27,887 nucleotides of DNA from Prevotellaceae bacterium UBA6417 (GTDB taxonomy: Bacteria; Bacteroidota; Bacteroidia; Bacteroidales; Bacteroidaceae), in the NCBI GenBank assembly GCA_002439755.1, contig DJPH01000067.1, positions 1-27,887 on the forward strand. The letters run 5' to 3'. Under the pieces are notes generated by a model. It was not told where the DNA came from and did not search any database. It was given only the letters and a program-made list of their open reading frames with translations. This document shows, one piece after another, positions 16,160 to 24,161 of this stretch; position 1 is the stretch's first letter, and every line of letters starts with the position of its first letter. Made by a program: the position numbers and the translations under genes.

Positions 16160-16195
16160 CCTGACATACCCGCAACTTTTTGCGGATATGTCAGG
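16160..16195 (+). terminator. 16-bp hairpin between guaA and queD, without a T-run
   Basis: The left arm (16160-16175) and right arm (16180-16195) pair over 16 bp with a single C-A mismatch and a 4-nt CTTT loop. CTGACAT is also repeated just upstream (16153-16159), so the right arm could pair with either copy. The lack of a T-run makes intrinsic termination uncertain. It could be an mRNA-stability hairpin or a control element for the queD array. Confidence 0.45.
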
Positions 16196-16244
16196 AGATT
16201 GTGATTGCCGCCCCTTTGTTCCGATCCAGACAATAACAGACAAA

Positions 16245-16589
16245 ATGTACTACGTAGAAAAGAGAATGGAAGTGGCCATGGCCCACCATTTAAAACTGAG
16301 CTATGAAAGCAAGTGCACCAATTTGCACGGCCATAATGCTGTAATCACCGTGTTTTGCAAGTCGGAAAATCTGAATGCCGATGGCATGGTTGTCGATTTC
16401 ACCCGTGTAAAGGAAATCGTCAGGGATTTGCTCGATCATAAATGCGTAAACGATATTGTCGACTTCAATCCCACAGCTGAGAACCTGGCTCGCTGGTTGT
16501 GCGAAAAGATTCCGAATTGCTATAAAGTCAGTTTCCAAGAGTCCGAAAACAACATTGCGACTTATGAGAAAGACACGCCCCGTCAATGA
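16245..16589 (+). CDS. queD: 6-carboxytetrahydropterin synthase (QueD/PTPS family)
   Basis: 114 residues, a compact PTPS fold. Zinc ligands appear as His14 in AMAHH and His28/His30 in HGHN. The catalytic Cys24 lies four residues before the HGH. LDHKCVND (63-70) and FQESENN near the C-terminus are also family motifs. It turns 7,8-dihydroneopterin triphosphate into 6-carboxytetrahydropterin, the second step to 7-cyano-7-deazaguanine and queuosine. The overlap with queE supports QueD over eukaryote-type PTPS. The start at 16245 was chosen because the YYVEKRMEVAMAHH run then begins as in homologues; a frame from 16188 starts inside the hairpin arm. queC and queF are not in the window. No convincing promoter element is visible. 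Confidence 0.9.
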   Translation: MYYVEKRMEVAMAHHLKLSYESKCTNLHGHNAVITVFCKSENLNADGMVVDFTRVKEIVRDLLDHKCVNDIVDFNPTAENLARWLCEKIPNCYKVSFQESENNIATYEKDTPRQ

Positions 16590-17154
16590 AATCTTCTACA
16601 GCCTGCAGGGCGAAGGCCACAATGTGGGGCGTGCAGCTGTGTTTGTCCGTTTTTCGGGCTGCAACCTAAAATGTCCTTTTTGCGACACCGACCATTCTGC
16701 CTGCCGGCAGATGAGCGACGAAGAGATATTGGCCGAAGTGCGCCGCTACCCATCCGATTTTATTGTATTGACCGGAGGCGAACCCTCCTTATTTATCGAT
16801 GAAGCTTTTGTTGACCTGCTACACAGGAACGGGAAGCAAGTGGCCATTGAGACAAACGGAACCATTCCCCTGCCTCACAATCTTGATTGGGTCACGGTTT
16901 CTCCCAAAGACGCATGCTGCCCAAACGCTCCACTCCGGCTCGATAGTGCAGACGAGGTAAAAGTCATTTACCAAGGAGCCGACGTCGAAAAATACCGCAA
17001 CCTGATAAAGGCCGGCTTTTACTATCTGCAACCATGCGACATGCGCGACCTGCAAAAGAACAAAGAAAATCTAACCTCATGCATTGCCTATTGCGAGGCG
17101 CACCCCCACTGGAGATTATCCTTGCAGATTCATAAATTGATAGACATAAAATAA
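16564..17154 (+). CDS. queE: 7-carboxy-7-deazaguanine synthase (radical SAM, QueE)
   Basis: 196 residues. It opens with NEIFYSLQGEG, typical of QueE. The radical-SAM cluster motif is Cys33-X3-Cys37-X2-Cys40 (CNLKCPFC), followed by DTDH. TGGEP (70-74) and ETNGT are SAM-binding features. It converts 6-carboxytetrahydropterin to 7-carboxy-7-deazaguanine, the step after QueD. The ATG at 16564 overlaps the last 26 nt of queD in another frame, so translation is likely coupled. A longer frame from 16456 reads entirely inside queD and gives residues unlike QueE. Confidence 0.92.
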   Translation: MRKTRPVNEIFYSLQGEGHNVGRAAVFVRFSGCNLKCPFCDTDHSACRQMSDEEILAEVRRYPSDFIVLTGGEPSLFIDEAFVDLLHRNGKQVAIETNGTIPLPHNLDWVTVSPKDACCPNAPLRLDSADEVKVIYQGADVEKYRNLIKAGFYYLQPCDMRDLQKNKENLTSCIAYCEAHPHWRLSLQIHKLIDIK

Positions 17155-17175
17155 ACACACCACATTCCAAATATC

Positions 17176-18213
17176 ATGACAAAAGTATTGTTTTCAAGAA
17201 TCTTATTGATTGCCTTATTGTTGCTGCCCGGCTACGCACAAGGGATGCGACTGAAATCATATCACGACATGGTGCTGCTCTATGGCGGCGGTGCCCACAG
17301 AAATTATGTTTGGGACATACAGCATGTCAATCCTTATGTGACATATACCGACCGCTCGGGAAACGAAAAGTGGATGTTCGACGCTTTTCTGATGCTTGAA
17401 ATCCACGACGGCCGTGGCCTTACCTTCGCCACAGGCTACACAAAAGAACCTGCCACACAGGCCGATTGGCAGAAACTGGCCGACTATTTTCTTCAAAAAG
17501 ACCAGTGCTTGGGAGCCTTGAACCTTGCAATCGAAGCTGCCAAAGGTCGCATAGGCAATCCGCCGACGAAACGCAAAATAGTGATAGGGCTGCCCGAACC
17601 TATAAAAGGGCAAAAAAACTGGGGCAATGCCGCCGGAAAACAACTTGACCTTGCCAACGACAACGATCGCATAGCTGCCTGCAAATGGTACATCGACTAC
17701 GTCTGCAAAAAGTTCAAATCCATGAAATACAAGAACCTCGAACTTGCAGGATTCTACTGGATAGCCGAAGAGGCAACCAATACACGCTCTATCATTAACT
17801 GTGTGGGCAGCTATCTCAACAAGCACAAACTGTCGTTCAACTGGATTCCATGGTTCCGCTCCGATGGCTTTGACGAATGGAAAGCTCTGGGATTCAACTA
17901 TGCCTATCTGCAACCCAATTATTTTTTTGACGACAAGATACCCTATTCGCGCCTGAACGAAGCTTGCAGTCTGGCCAAAGAATTTGATTTGGATATGGAA
18001 ATGGAGTTTGACGAACGTATTCAAAGCGGCTGGGACTATCGTCTGGACGACTACATGAAAGCCTTTAAAGAAAACGGATGCTGGCAGACAAAACGCTTGG
18101 CCTACTATCAGGGAAGTACTGCCTTATACGACTTGTATATGTCTCAGAAGCCGGAAGACCAAGAACTTTATCACCGCTTCTGCGATTTCGTCGTAAACCA
18201 TCCGGTCAAATAA
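17176..18213 (+). CDS. Secreted DUF4855-like protein
   Basis: 345 residues with an N-terminal signal peptide (about 1-23, hydrophobic run LLIALLLLPG, small residues before the cut). The mature protein is rich in aromatics and begins YHDMVLLYGGG. It contains FDAFLMLEI, then WQKLADYFL, an ELAGFYWIAEEA stretch and WIPWFRSDGF. These features resemble DUF4855 proteins of Bacteroidetes, some of which look distantly like TIM-barrel glycoside hydrolases. I make that link from memory. No activity is assigned, though the acidic residues in YWIAEEA and in MEMEFDE (near 275) would be the first to examine. It starts 21 nt after queE and ends 20 nt before the M64 peptidase, in the same array. Confidence 0.7.
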   Translation: MTKVLFSRILLIALLLLPGYAQGMRLKSYHDMVLLYGGGAHRNYVWDIQHVNPYVTYTDRSGNEKWMFDAFLMLEIHDGRGLTFATGYTKEPATQADWQKLADYFLQKDQCLGALNLAIEAAKGRIGNPPTKRKIVIGLPEPIKGQKNWGNAAGKQLDLANDNDRIAACKWYIDYVCKKFKSMKYKNLELAGFYWIAEEATNTRSIINCVGSYLNKHKLSFNWIPWFRSDGFDEWKALGFNYAYLQPNYFFDDKIPYSRLNEACSLAKEFDLDMEMEFDERIQSGWDYRLDDYMKAFKENGCWQTKRLAYYQGSTALYDLYMSQKPEDQELYHRFCDFVVNHPVK

Positions 18214-18233
18214 CATTCACACATACTTTTCAG

Positions 18234-19523
18234 ATGAAAATCATAAGAATCGCCATTGCCTCTGTCTGCCTCATGCTGCTGCTTCCCGCCACGATGCACG
18301 CCGATTATTCCGATTGGTTTGAAAATCGCAGCCTCCGCCTCGACTACATCCTGTCGGGCGACAGCATGGAACAGAAGATAGCCCTCGACGAAATGTCGAG
18401 TCTTCCATATTGGGCAGGTAGGCGCAAAAATTTGGACGCACTGATTTTAAAAGGGAACGGACAGATTTTGGTGCGCGACGCAGCAAATGAAAAACTAATC
18501 TATGCGCAATCGTTTTCAACCCTGTTCCAGGAATGGCAGCATACCGAAGAAGCACGGCACAGCTACAAGTCTTTTGAAAACACCTTCCTGATTCCTTTTC
18601 CAAAAAAGAAGATAAAAGTGACCCTGCAGCTTTTCGACAGCCATCAAAGAGTCACTTCACGGCTGACGACGCAAATCGATCCGGCCGACATACTGATCCG
18701 CCCTTTAGACAAGGTATCTCCCCTGCCCCACAAGTTTCTGCTCAAAAACGGGAGTATGGAAAAATGCATCGACATAGCCGTTCTGGCCGAAGGCTACCGC
18801 ACCGAAGAGATGGACATGTTCTATCAGGATGCCGAGCAAATGAGCAAAGCCTTATTCAGCCACGAGCCTTTTAAGAGCTTGAAAGGCAGATTCAATCTGA
18901 TAGCCATCGCCTCGCCGTCGACAGACAGCGGTGTGAGCGTTCCGCACAAGAATGACTGGAAACAGACGGCACTCGGTTCGCATTTCGACACATTCTATTC
19001 GGAACGCTACCTGACCACCCTGCACATGAAACGCATGCAAGACCTGCTGACGGGCATTCCCGATGAACACATCATCATTCTGGCAAATACCGACACCTAT
19101 GGCGGCGGAGGCATTTACAACCAGTATATGCTTTCGTCAATGCACCATAAGAGCTCATTACCGGTGTGCGTGCACGAATTCGGACACAGTTTCGCCGGAT
19201 TGGCCGACGAATATGCCTACAGCGATGCCGAGCCCTACTATCACGCCGGCATTGAACCATGGGAACAAAACATCACGACGCTGGCCGATTTCAAGTCAAA
19301 ATGGGCCGATATGGTTCCGGCCGGCACACCTATACCCACTCCCGAAAACAAATCGGTAAAAACCGACTGCCGACACATCGGCGTGTTCGAGGGTGCCGGA
19401 TACCTCACAAAAGGAGTTTACCGCCCCGCGCAGGACTGCCGCATGAGGGTCAACAATGTCGAGGAGTTCTGCCCCGTATGCCGCAGGGCGATAAAACGTG
19501 TCATAGATTTCTATACCGAATAA
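18234..19523 (+). CDS. Peptidase M64 (IgA-peptidase-like zinc metallopeptidase), exported
   Basis: 429 residues. A signal peptide spans about 1-23. An N-terminal beta domain (25-155) corresponds to M64_N of Bacteroidetes proteins, and the metallopeptidase domain runs from about 170. The zinc site is HEFGH (314-318) followed by SFAGLADEY (319-327), the HExxHxxGxxDE layout of family M64, named for the IgA protease of Clostridium ramosum. The local cue VLAEGYRTEEM (183-193) is also typical. The C-terminus carries several Cys (CRHIG, CRMRVN, CPVCRR). There is no type IX C-terminal sorting domain and no lipobox, so it is probably periplasmic or released. The substrate is unknown. The start at 18234 is the only one giving a signal peptide at the N-terminus. 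Confidence 0.85.
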   Translation: MKIIRIAIASVCLMLLLPATMHADYSDWFENRSLRLDYILSGDSMEQKIALDEMSSLPYWAGRRKNLDALILKGNGQILVRDAANEKLIYAQSFSTLFQEWQHTEEARHSYKSFENTFLIPFPKKKIKVTLQLFDSHQRVTSRLTTQIDPADILIRPLDKVSPLPHKFLLKNGSMEKCIDIAVLAEGYRTEEMDMFYQDAEQMSKALFSHEPFKSLKGRFNLIAIASPSTDSGVSVPHKNDWKQTALGSHFDTFYSERYLTTLHMKRMQDLLTGIPDEHIIILANTDTYGGGGIYNQYMLSSMHHKSSLPVCVHEFGHSFAGLADEYAYSDAEPYYHAGIEPWEQNITTLADFKSKWADMVPAGTPIPTPENKSVKTDCRHIGVFEGAGYLTKGVYRPAQDCRMRVNNVEEFCPVCRRAIKRVIDFYTE

Positions 19524-19540
19524 GAAGAAATTGCAAGGCC

Positions 19541-20797
19541 ATGGTGAAACATTTATTCTGTCTGGCAATTCTTTCAGCGGTGACGATGCTACCAGCTGCG
19601 GCGCAAAGGCACGAAATCAAGACCGACCGAATACGCACTTTGCAGGTTCTCCTCAACGGAGAATGGAATAAAAGTCCCATACTGCACCTGGGAACAAACG
19701 ACTATCTGACCATTTCGTTCGATGACCTGACGCATGAATATTGCCGCTATCGCTACAAGATAGAGCCTTGCAACTTTGACTGGACACTGAACGAGGGCAT
19801 TTTCGATTCCGACTACCAGAAAGGCGAGACAGGCGACCAGCCCATCGAAAACTATGAAAAAAGCCTGAACACGACAGTGCTTTACACTCACTACTCATTA
19901 CGGTTTCCCAACGCGCGAACGGGGGTAAAGCTGTCCGGCAACTACCGGTTGACCATATTTGACGATGACAGTGGCGACGAAGTTGCCGTAGTCTGCTTTT
20001 CCGTGGTTGACGACAAAGTGCCGGTATCGGCAACTGCAACGACTGATACGGATATTGACAAAAACGACCATCACCAGCAAATCCGCTTCAGTGTGAATCC
20101 GCGCAATCTGCGTCTTTCAGCTCCGGCAAAGGAACTGAAAGCCATCGTTATGCAAAACAATCGCTGGGACAATGCCGTGATAGCCCCGAAGTCCGATTTC
20201 GTGACACCTTCAGAGATTCAATGGAAATATGCAAAAAACCTGATTTTCAAGGCCGGGAATGAGTATCGGAAATTTGAACTCACCAATCTGCACTACGGCA
20301 CTATGGGTATAGACAAAATACGTTGGTTTGACCCCTATTACCATGCCGAACTATATGCCGGTGAAGACCGCAAAAACTATGTCTACGATGAAGACCAGGA
20401 TGGAGGCTTCGTGGTGCGCACGCAAGAATATGATGATGTAGACATACAGAGCGACTATGTGTTGGTACATTTCCTGCTGAAGCGCGAACCGCTACTGCAA
20501 GGCAGCATCTACGTAGACGGAGCTTTCTGCAACAACCGGTTTCTGCCCGAATGCAAGATGGAATACAACACTGACGGTAAATATTATGAAGCCACCATTC
20601 TACTCAAACAAGGGTACTACAACTATCAATACTTATATGTGCCCGACGGAGCACAGGCGGGCGAAACTGCAATGGTGGAAGGCGACTTCTATCAGACAGA
20701 GAACAAATATTCCATTCTGATCTATTTCAGACCCGCCGGCGGCCGATATGACCAACTGGTGGGAATACGCGAATTCAGGTTCATGCCCGGTAAATAA
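19541..20797 (+). CDS. DUF5103 / type IX secretion system plug-like protein
   Basis: 418 residues. The signal peptide is about 1-22 (LPAAAQ end). The body is beta-rich: HEIKTDRIRTLQV at the N-terminus, FDDLTHEYCRYRYKIEPCNFDW (cited in part: YRYKIEPCNFDW), YSLRFPN, SGNYRLTIFDDD, and a long C-terminal half ending YDQLVGIREF. I recognise this as the DUF5103 family, whose Flavobacterium relative was named the plug protein closing the SprA translocon of the type IX secretion system. It does not itself prove a functional T9SS here, because homologues occur in many Bacteroidetes. The ATG at 19541 is 17 nt after the M64 stop; a frame from 19259 lies inside the M64 gene. The next gene follows after 21 nt. 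Confidence 0.75.
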   Translation: MVKHLFCLAILSAVTMLPAAAQRHEIKTDRIRTLQVLLNGEWNKSPILHLGTNDYLTISFDDLTHEYCRYRYKIEPCNFDWTLNEGIFDSDYQKGETGDQPIENYEKSLNTTVLYTHYSLRFPNARTGVKLSGNYRLTIFDDDSGDEVAVVCFSVVDDKVPVSATATTDTDIDKNDHHQQIRFSVNPRNLRLSAPAKELKAIVMQNNRWDNAVIAPKSDFVTPSEIQWKYAKNLIFKAGNEYRKFELTNLHYGTMGIDKIRWFDPYYHAELYAGEDRKNYVYDEDQDGGFVVRTQEYDDVDIQSDYVLVHFLLKREPLLQGSIYVDGAFCNNRFLPECKMEYNTDGKYYEATILLKQGYYNYQYLYVPDGAQAGETAMVEGDFYQTENKYSILIYFRPAGGRYDQLVGIREFRFMPGK

Positions 20798-20818
20798 ACA
20801 CAACAATACAGAAAACAC

Positions 20819-21772
20819 ATGAACATAGCAATTCTTGACGGCCATGCAATGAATCCCGGCGACCTCGATTGGAGTCTGTTCGAAAAATATGGTCGCGTAG
20901 CCGTTTACGACAGGAGCACGACCGAAGAAATAGTGCCCCGCAGCAAAGATGCCGATATCCTTGTGGTAAACAAGGTGGTCATCACCGACTATATCATGAG
21001 CCAGCTGCCACGGCTGAAAATGATTTGCGTATCAGCCACAGGCTATAACACAATTGACATAGCATCGGCACATAAGAGGAACATAGCAGTGACAAACGTT
21101 CCTGATTACAGTTCGCAATCGGTGGCTCAAATGGTATTTGCCCACCTTCTGAACATCTGCAACAGCGTGGAACATTATGCCGAGGCCAACAGACACGACG
21201 CATGGAGCACAGCCTCCGACTTCTGCTATCAAGACACGGTGTCTGTTGAGCTTGCAGGGAAAGTCATGGGCATCATTGGATTTGGAAACATAGGCAGCAA
21301 AGTGGCGCGCATAGCCCTTGCTTTCGGAATGAAAGTGCTTGCCTTCACATCGAAGCCGCAGAACCTTTTGCCCGAAGGCATTCAAAAAGCTGGCATGGAA
21401 AAGCTTTTGGAAACATCCGACGTGGTAACATTGCACTGTCCGCAAACACCAGCAACCACAAGGCTCATTGACCGCAATCGCCTGCAAATGATGAAACCCA
21501 CGGCCGTGCTTATCAACACCTCACGCGGAGGCCTGGTCGATGAAGAGGCCGTAGCCAAAGCCCTCAGCAAAAAACGTCTGAAAGCTTATGCCGCAGATGT
21601 AATGTCGCAAGAACCGCCCAAAGCCGGCAACCCGCTGCTGCAAGAACCCAATGCATTCCTTACACCTCACATAGCATGGGCCACTCTCGAAGCAAGGCAA
21701 CGGCTTTTCAATACATGCGCAGAAAATATCAAAGCCTTCATAGAAGGACATCCCGTTAATGTAGTATCATAG
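20819..21772 (+). CDS. D-2-hydroxyacid dehydrogenase (glycerate dehydrogenase/hydroxypyruvate reductase-like)
   Basis: 317 residues, full length for the family. The Rossmann fingerprint is GFGNIG at 154-159. The catalytic triad reads Arg236 in NTSRGGLVDE, Glu265 in SQEPP and His284 in LTPHIAW. The substrate loop VSATGYNTID (71-80) and the TPHIAWAT end resemble glycerate dehydrogenase/hydroxypyruvate reductase members of Bacteroidetes, but the substrate cannot be fixed from this. There is no ACT domain, so it is not a long-form 3-phosphoglycerate dehydrogenase. It is 21 nt after the plug-like gene and 7 nt before the TRIC gene, probably within the same transcript. Confidence 0.88.
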   Translation: MNIAILDGHAMNPGDLDWSLFEKYGRVAVYDRSTTEEIVPRSKDADILVVNKVVITDYIMSQLPRLKMICVSATGYNTIDIASAHKRNIAVTNVPDYSSQSVAQMVFAHLLNICNSVEHYAEANRHDAWSTASDFCYQDTVSVELAGKVMGIIGFGNIGSKVARIALAFGMKVLAFTSKPQNLLPEGIQKAGMEKLLETSDVVTLHCPQTPATTRLIDRNRLQMMKPTAVLINTSRGGLVDEEAVAKALSKKRLKAYAADVMSQEPPKAGNPLLQEPNAFLTPHIAWATLEARQRLFNTCAENIKAFIEGHPVNVVS

Positions 21773-21779
21773 AAAGCAT

Positions 21780-22421
21780 ATGGAACTGCCCACACTCTAT
21801 CAGTTTTTTGACTTCATCGGAACCTTGGCCTTTGCCATATCCGGCACACGTCTGGCCGCTGCAAAGCATTTCGACTGGTTTGGCGCCTACGTCGTTGGAG
21901 TGACAACGGCCATCGGTGGAGGAACCTTGAGAGACGTATTACTGGGTGTCACGCCTTTTTGGATGACAGCCCCCATCTATCTGATTTTTTCGGGAATAGC
22001 CCTGTTTTGGGTCGTAGTGTTTCGCAAAAACCTGGTGCGTCAGAACAACACATGGTTTCTGTTCGATGCCATAGGACTGGCCCTTTTCACCATTGCAGGC
22101 CTTGAAAAGACCCTGCAACTGGGCTTTCCCTATTGGGTAGCCGTCATGATGGGTACCATGACCGGTGCAGCCGGAGGAGTATTGCGCGATGTGCTGCTCA
22201 ACGACATTCCGTTGATATTCAGGAAAGAAATATATGCCATGGCAGGCATCATCGGCGGCCTGGCATTTTGTGCGTGCGATTTAATGGGATTCAAGACCGA
22301 AATATCAGGCATCACGGGCGGCATCATCATCTTACTGATACGAATATTGGCCGTTCGCTACCACATAAGCCTGCCCATGCTGAAAGAAGAAGAGAGCATA
22401 TCAGATGACGAATCAAAATAA
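21780..22421 (+). CDS. TRIC/UPF0126 (YadS/YicG-like) membrane protein
   Basis: 213 residues, about seven membrane segments in two related halves. Each half carries the glycine-rich signature with a conserved RD: GGGTLRDVLLG (near residue 45) and GAAGGVLRDVLLND (near 135). Prokaryotic members of this family form trimeric cation-permeable channels; older names are UPF0126, YadS and YicG. The ion and physiological role here are unknown. The tail is short and acidic. Last gene of the 16245-22421 array; no clear terminator before the tRNA promoter at 22459. Confidence 0.88.
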   Translation: MELPTLYQFFDFIGTLAFAISGTRLAAAKHFDWFGAYVVGVTTAIGGGTLRDVLLGVTPFWMTAPIYLIFSGIALFWVVVFRKNLVRQNNTWFLFDAIGLALFTIAGLEKTLQLGFPYWVAVMMGTMTGAAGGVLRDVLLNDIPLIFRKEIYAMAGIIGGLAFCACDLMGFKTEISGITGGIIILLIRILAVRYHISLPMLKEEESISDDESK

Positions 22422-22458
22422 ACCGGTGCGAAGATAGAGCGAATTAAAACAAAATGTG

Positions 22459-22466
22459 TATTTTTG
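22459..22466 (+). promoter_or_regulatory. -7 promoter element of tRNA-Arg
   Basis: TATTTTTG matches TAnnTTTG and ends 11 nt before the tRNA 5' end. No -33 match is seen. Confidence 0.5.
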
Positions 22467-22477
22467 CAGTTCCAAAA

Positions 22478-22551
22478 GGTCCCGTAGCTTAGCTGAATAG
22501 AGCGTCAGATTCCGGTTCTGAAGGTCTTGGGTTTGAATCCCAACGGGATCA
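22478..22551 (+). tRNA. tRNA-Arg (CCG)
   Basis: A standard cloverleaf: acceptor GGTCCCG with CGGGATC (one G-U), anticodon stem TCAGA/TCTGA with loop TTCCGGT giving anticodon CCG for CGG codons, and T-arm with loop TTTGAAT. Discriminator is A at 22551, and CCA is not encoded. It has its own -7 element and a terminator. Confidence 0.94.
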
Positions 22552-22560
22552 CAACCGTAA

Positions 22561-22589
22561 AAGGAACACTCCAAAAGTGTTCCTTTTTT
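22561..22589 (+). terminator. Rho-independent terminator after tRNA-Arg
   Basis: AAGGAACACT (22561-22570) pairs perfectly with AGTGTTCCTT (22576-22585) around a 5-nt loop. The second arm runs into a T-tract ending at 22589. Confidence 0.88.
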
Positions 22590-22676
22590 ATTAGCTCAGC
22601 CATGCGGCAGCTCAAAGAAATTAATCACAAAGTCAAAATAAAGACAGACAGACATGTTCATGGCTCGTTTTTTTAT

Positions 22677-22684
22677 TATTTTTG
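22677..22684 (+). promoter_or_regulatory. -7 promoter element of the CxxCH lipoprotein operon
   Basis: TATTTTTG matches TAnnTTTG, 29 nt before the chosen ATG at 22714. A longer frame that begins at 22654 would start upstream of this element, which favours 22714. The -33 is unclear. Confidence 0.45.
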
Positions 22685-22713
22685 TGGTTAGAATAGATAG
22701 AAACCAACAGGTA

Positions 22714-24159
22714 ATGATAAAAAAACATCATATTCTCTATGGCTTGATAGCCGGATCGCTTTTACTGCTGAACGGCTGTCATCAAAAAGAAGCAAAAGAA
22801 CAAAGCAGCCGAAAGCCTCCGATATTTCCGGATTATGTAAACGTAAGCATACCATCCAATCTGTCTCCCGTCAATTTCCGCATAGACGGTGCAAAAAGAA
22901 TAAAAGCGGCATTTTCCATCTCGAAAGAATTGCTGATGGAAGTTTCGGGAGACGACCATATAGAAATTCCCATCGACAGATGGCGCGATATGCTGGCCAG
23001 GCATAAAGGGCAAGACATATCCGTTGCCGTTTCAGCTTGGACACGGGAAAAACCGGATGGAATTTCGTATGCTCCGTTTTCCATACATATCGATACAAAT
23101 CCGATAGATAGCTTTGTAGCTTACCGATTGATACCTCCCGGATATGAGGAATGGAACAAGATGGGCATTTATGAACGCGATCTGACCAGCTTCGAACAGA
23201 CACCGATTGTCGTAAACAGCCAGAACAACCACGGTTGCGTCAATTGTCATTCCTTTGCCGGCTATCAACCCGGACGCATGATGTTTCACGCACGCGGCCG
23301 CGGGGGCGGCACTGTGATAACAAACGGCAAAGACTTGAAGAAAGTGGATTTCGCATCGATGGGGCCGATGAAAAGCGGCACCTATCCCATGTGGCATCCT
23401 TCGGGAAACTATATTGCACTGTCTTCAAACGTGACACGTCAATCCTTTTACACGCATTGTCTCGACAAGATAGAAGTCTATGATTTATCGTCAGATATGA
23501 TCGTCTACGATGTAAGAAAAAATGATGTACTGGCAGACAGCCGTTTTAACGATTCCATCAATTGGGAAACATTCCCGGCTTTTTCTCCGGATGGCAAATG
23601 GCTCTATTTCTGCACGGCCAAAGCAGTCAGAATGCCCACACAAGTCAAATCGTTGCACTATTCGCTGGTGCGCGTTCCATTTAACGAGGCAGACGGCTCA
23701 TTGGGCGCACCTGTCGATACCGTTTACAGCTCCTGGAAGCAAGGCGGAAGTGTTTCTTTTCCACGCATATCACCAGACGGTAAATATCTGCTCTTTACAT
23801 GGTCTGATTGCGCCACATTCCCTATCCAACACAAAGAGGCCGATTTGAAACTGATTGATCTGACAACAGGAACGGTATCTGATGCAACAGAATTGAACAG
23901 CCCTGAAACCGACAGTTATCACTCGTGGAGTCACGATGGCAAGTGGTTGGTTTTTTCAAGCAGACGGATAGACGGACGTTACACCCGTCTCTTTATCGCT
24001 CCATTCCGAAACGGGAAATTCGGCAAGCCGTTTTTATTGCCGCAAAAGAATCCGAATATATACGATAAATTGCTTGATTCGTATAATATACCGGAATTTG
24101 TACGTGGAAAGGTTGAAATTTCGAAAGATAAATTGGCAGAACTATTTAAAGTCGAATAA
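22714..24159 (+). CDS. Lipoprotein with a CxxCH motif and PD40 (TolB-like) beta-propeller repeats
   Basis: 481 residues. A signal peptide ends in the lipobox LLNGC with Cys22 as the lipidated residue. A beta-rich N-domain covers about 38-150. At 175-179 is CVNCH, the covalent haem-attachment motif, present once. At least four PD40/TolB-type propeller repeats follow (YPMWHPSGNYIAL, FPAFSPDGKWLYF, FPRISPDGKYLLF, SWSHDGKWLVF). I predict a membrane-anchored, periplasm- or surface-facing protein, perhaps a mono-haem c-type cytochrome with a propeller. The CxxCH could instead bind another metal or form a disulfide. It is not TolB itself, having no TolB N-domain and no Tol-Pal genes nearby. The start at 22714 gives a proper signal peptide. 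The downstream membrane-protein gene begins 2 nt after its stop. Confidence 0.78.
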   Translation: MIKKHHILYGLIAGSLLLLNGCHQKEAKEQSSRKPPIFPDYVNVSIPSNLSPVNFRIDGAKRIKAAFSISKELLMEVSGDDHIEIPIDRWRDMLARHKGQDISVAVSAWTREKPDGISYAPFSIHIDTNPIDSFVAYRLIPPGYEEWNKMGIYERDLTSFEQTPIVVNSQNNHGCVNCHSFAGYQPGRMMFHARGRGGGTVITNGKDLKKVDFASMGPMKSGTYPMWHPSGNYIALSSNVTRQSFYTHCLDKIEVYDLSSDMIVYDVRKNDVLADSRFNDSINWETFPAFSPDGKWLYFCTAKAVRMPTQVKSLHYSLVRVPFNEADGSLGAPVDTVYSSWKQGGSVSFPRISPDGKYLLFTWSDCATFPIQHKEADLKLIDLTTGTVSDATELNSPETDSYHSWSHDGKWLVFSSRRIDGRYTRLFIAPFRNGKFGKPFLLPQKNPNIYDKLLDSYNIPEFVRGKVEISKDKLAELFKVE

Positions 24160-24161
24160 TC

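Noticed and set aside
16160..16195. preQ1 riboswitch upstream of queD
   Set aside because: The structure is one long stem with a 4-nt loop and lacks the A-rich tail and pseudoknot pairing of preQ1 aptamers.
22478..22714. tRNA-Arg as an integration site for a mobile island carrying the CxxCH pair
   Set aside because: No integrase, no duplicated tRNA 3' end and no other mobile genes downstream; the tRNA has its own normal terminator.
22714..24159. Calling the propeller lipoprotein TolB
   Set aside because: It has a lipobox, a CxxCH and a different N-domain, and no Tol-Pal genes are adjacent; only the PD40 repeats are shared.
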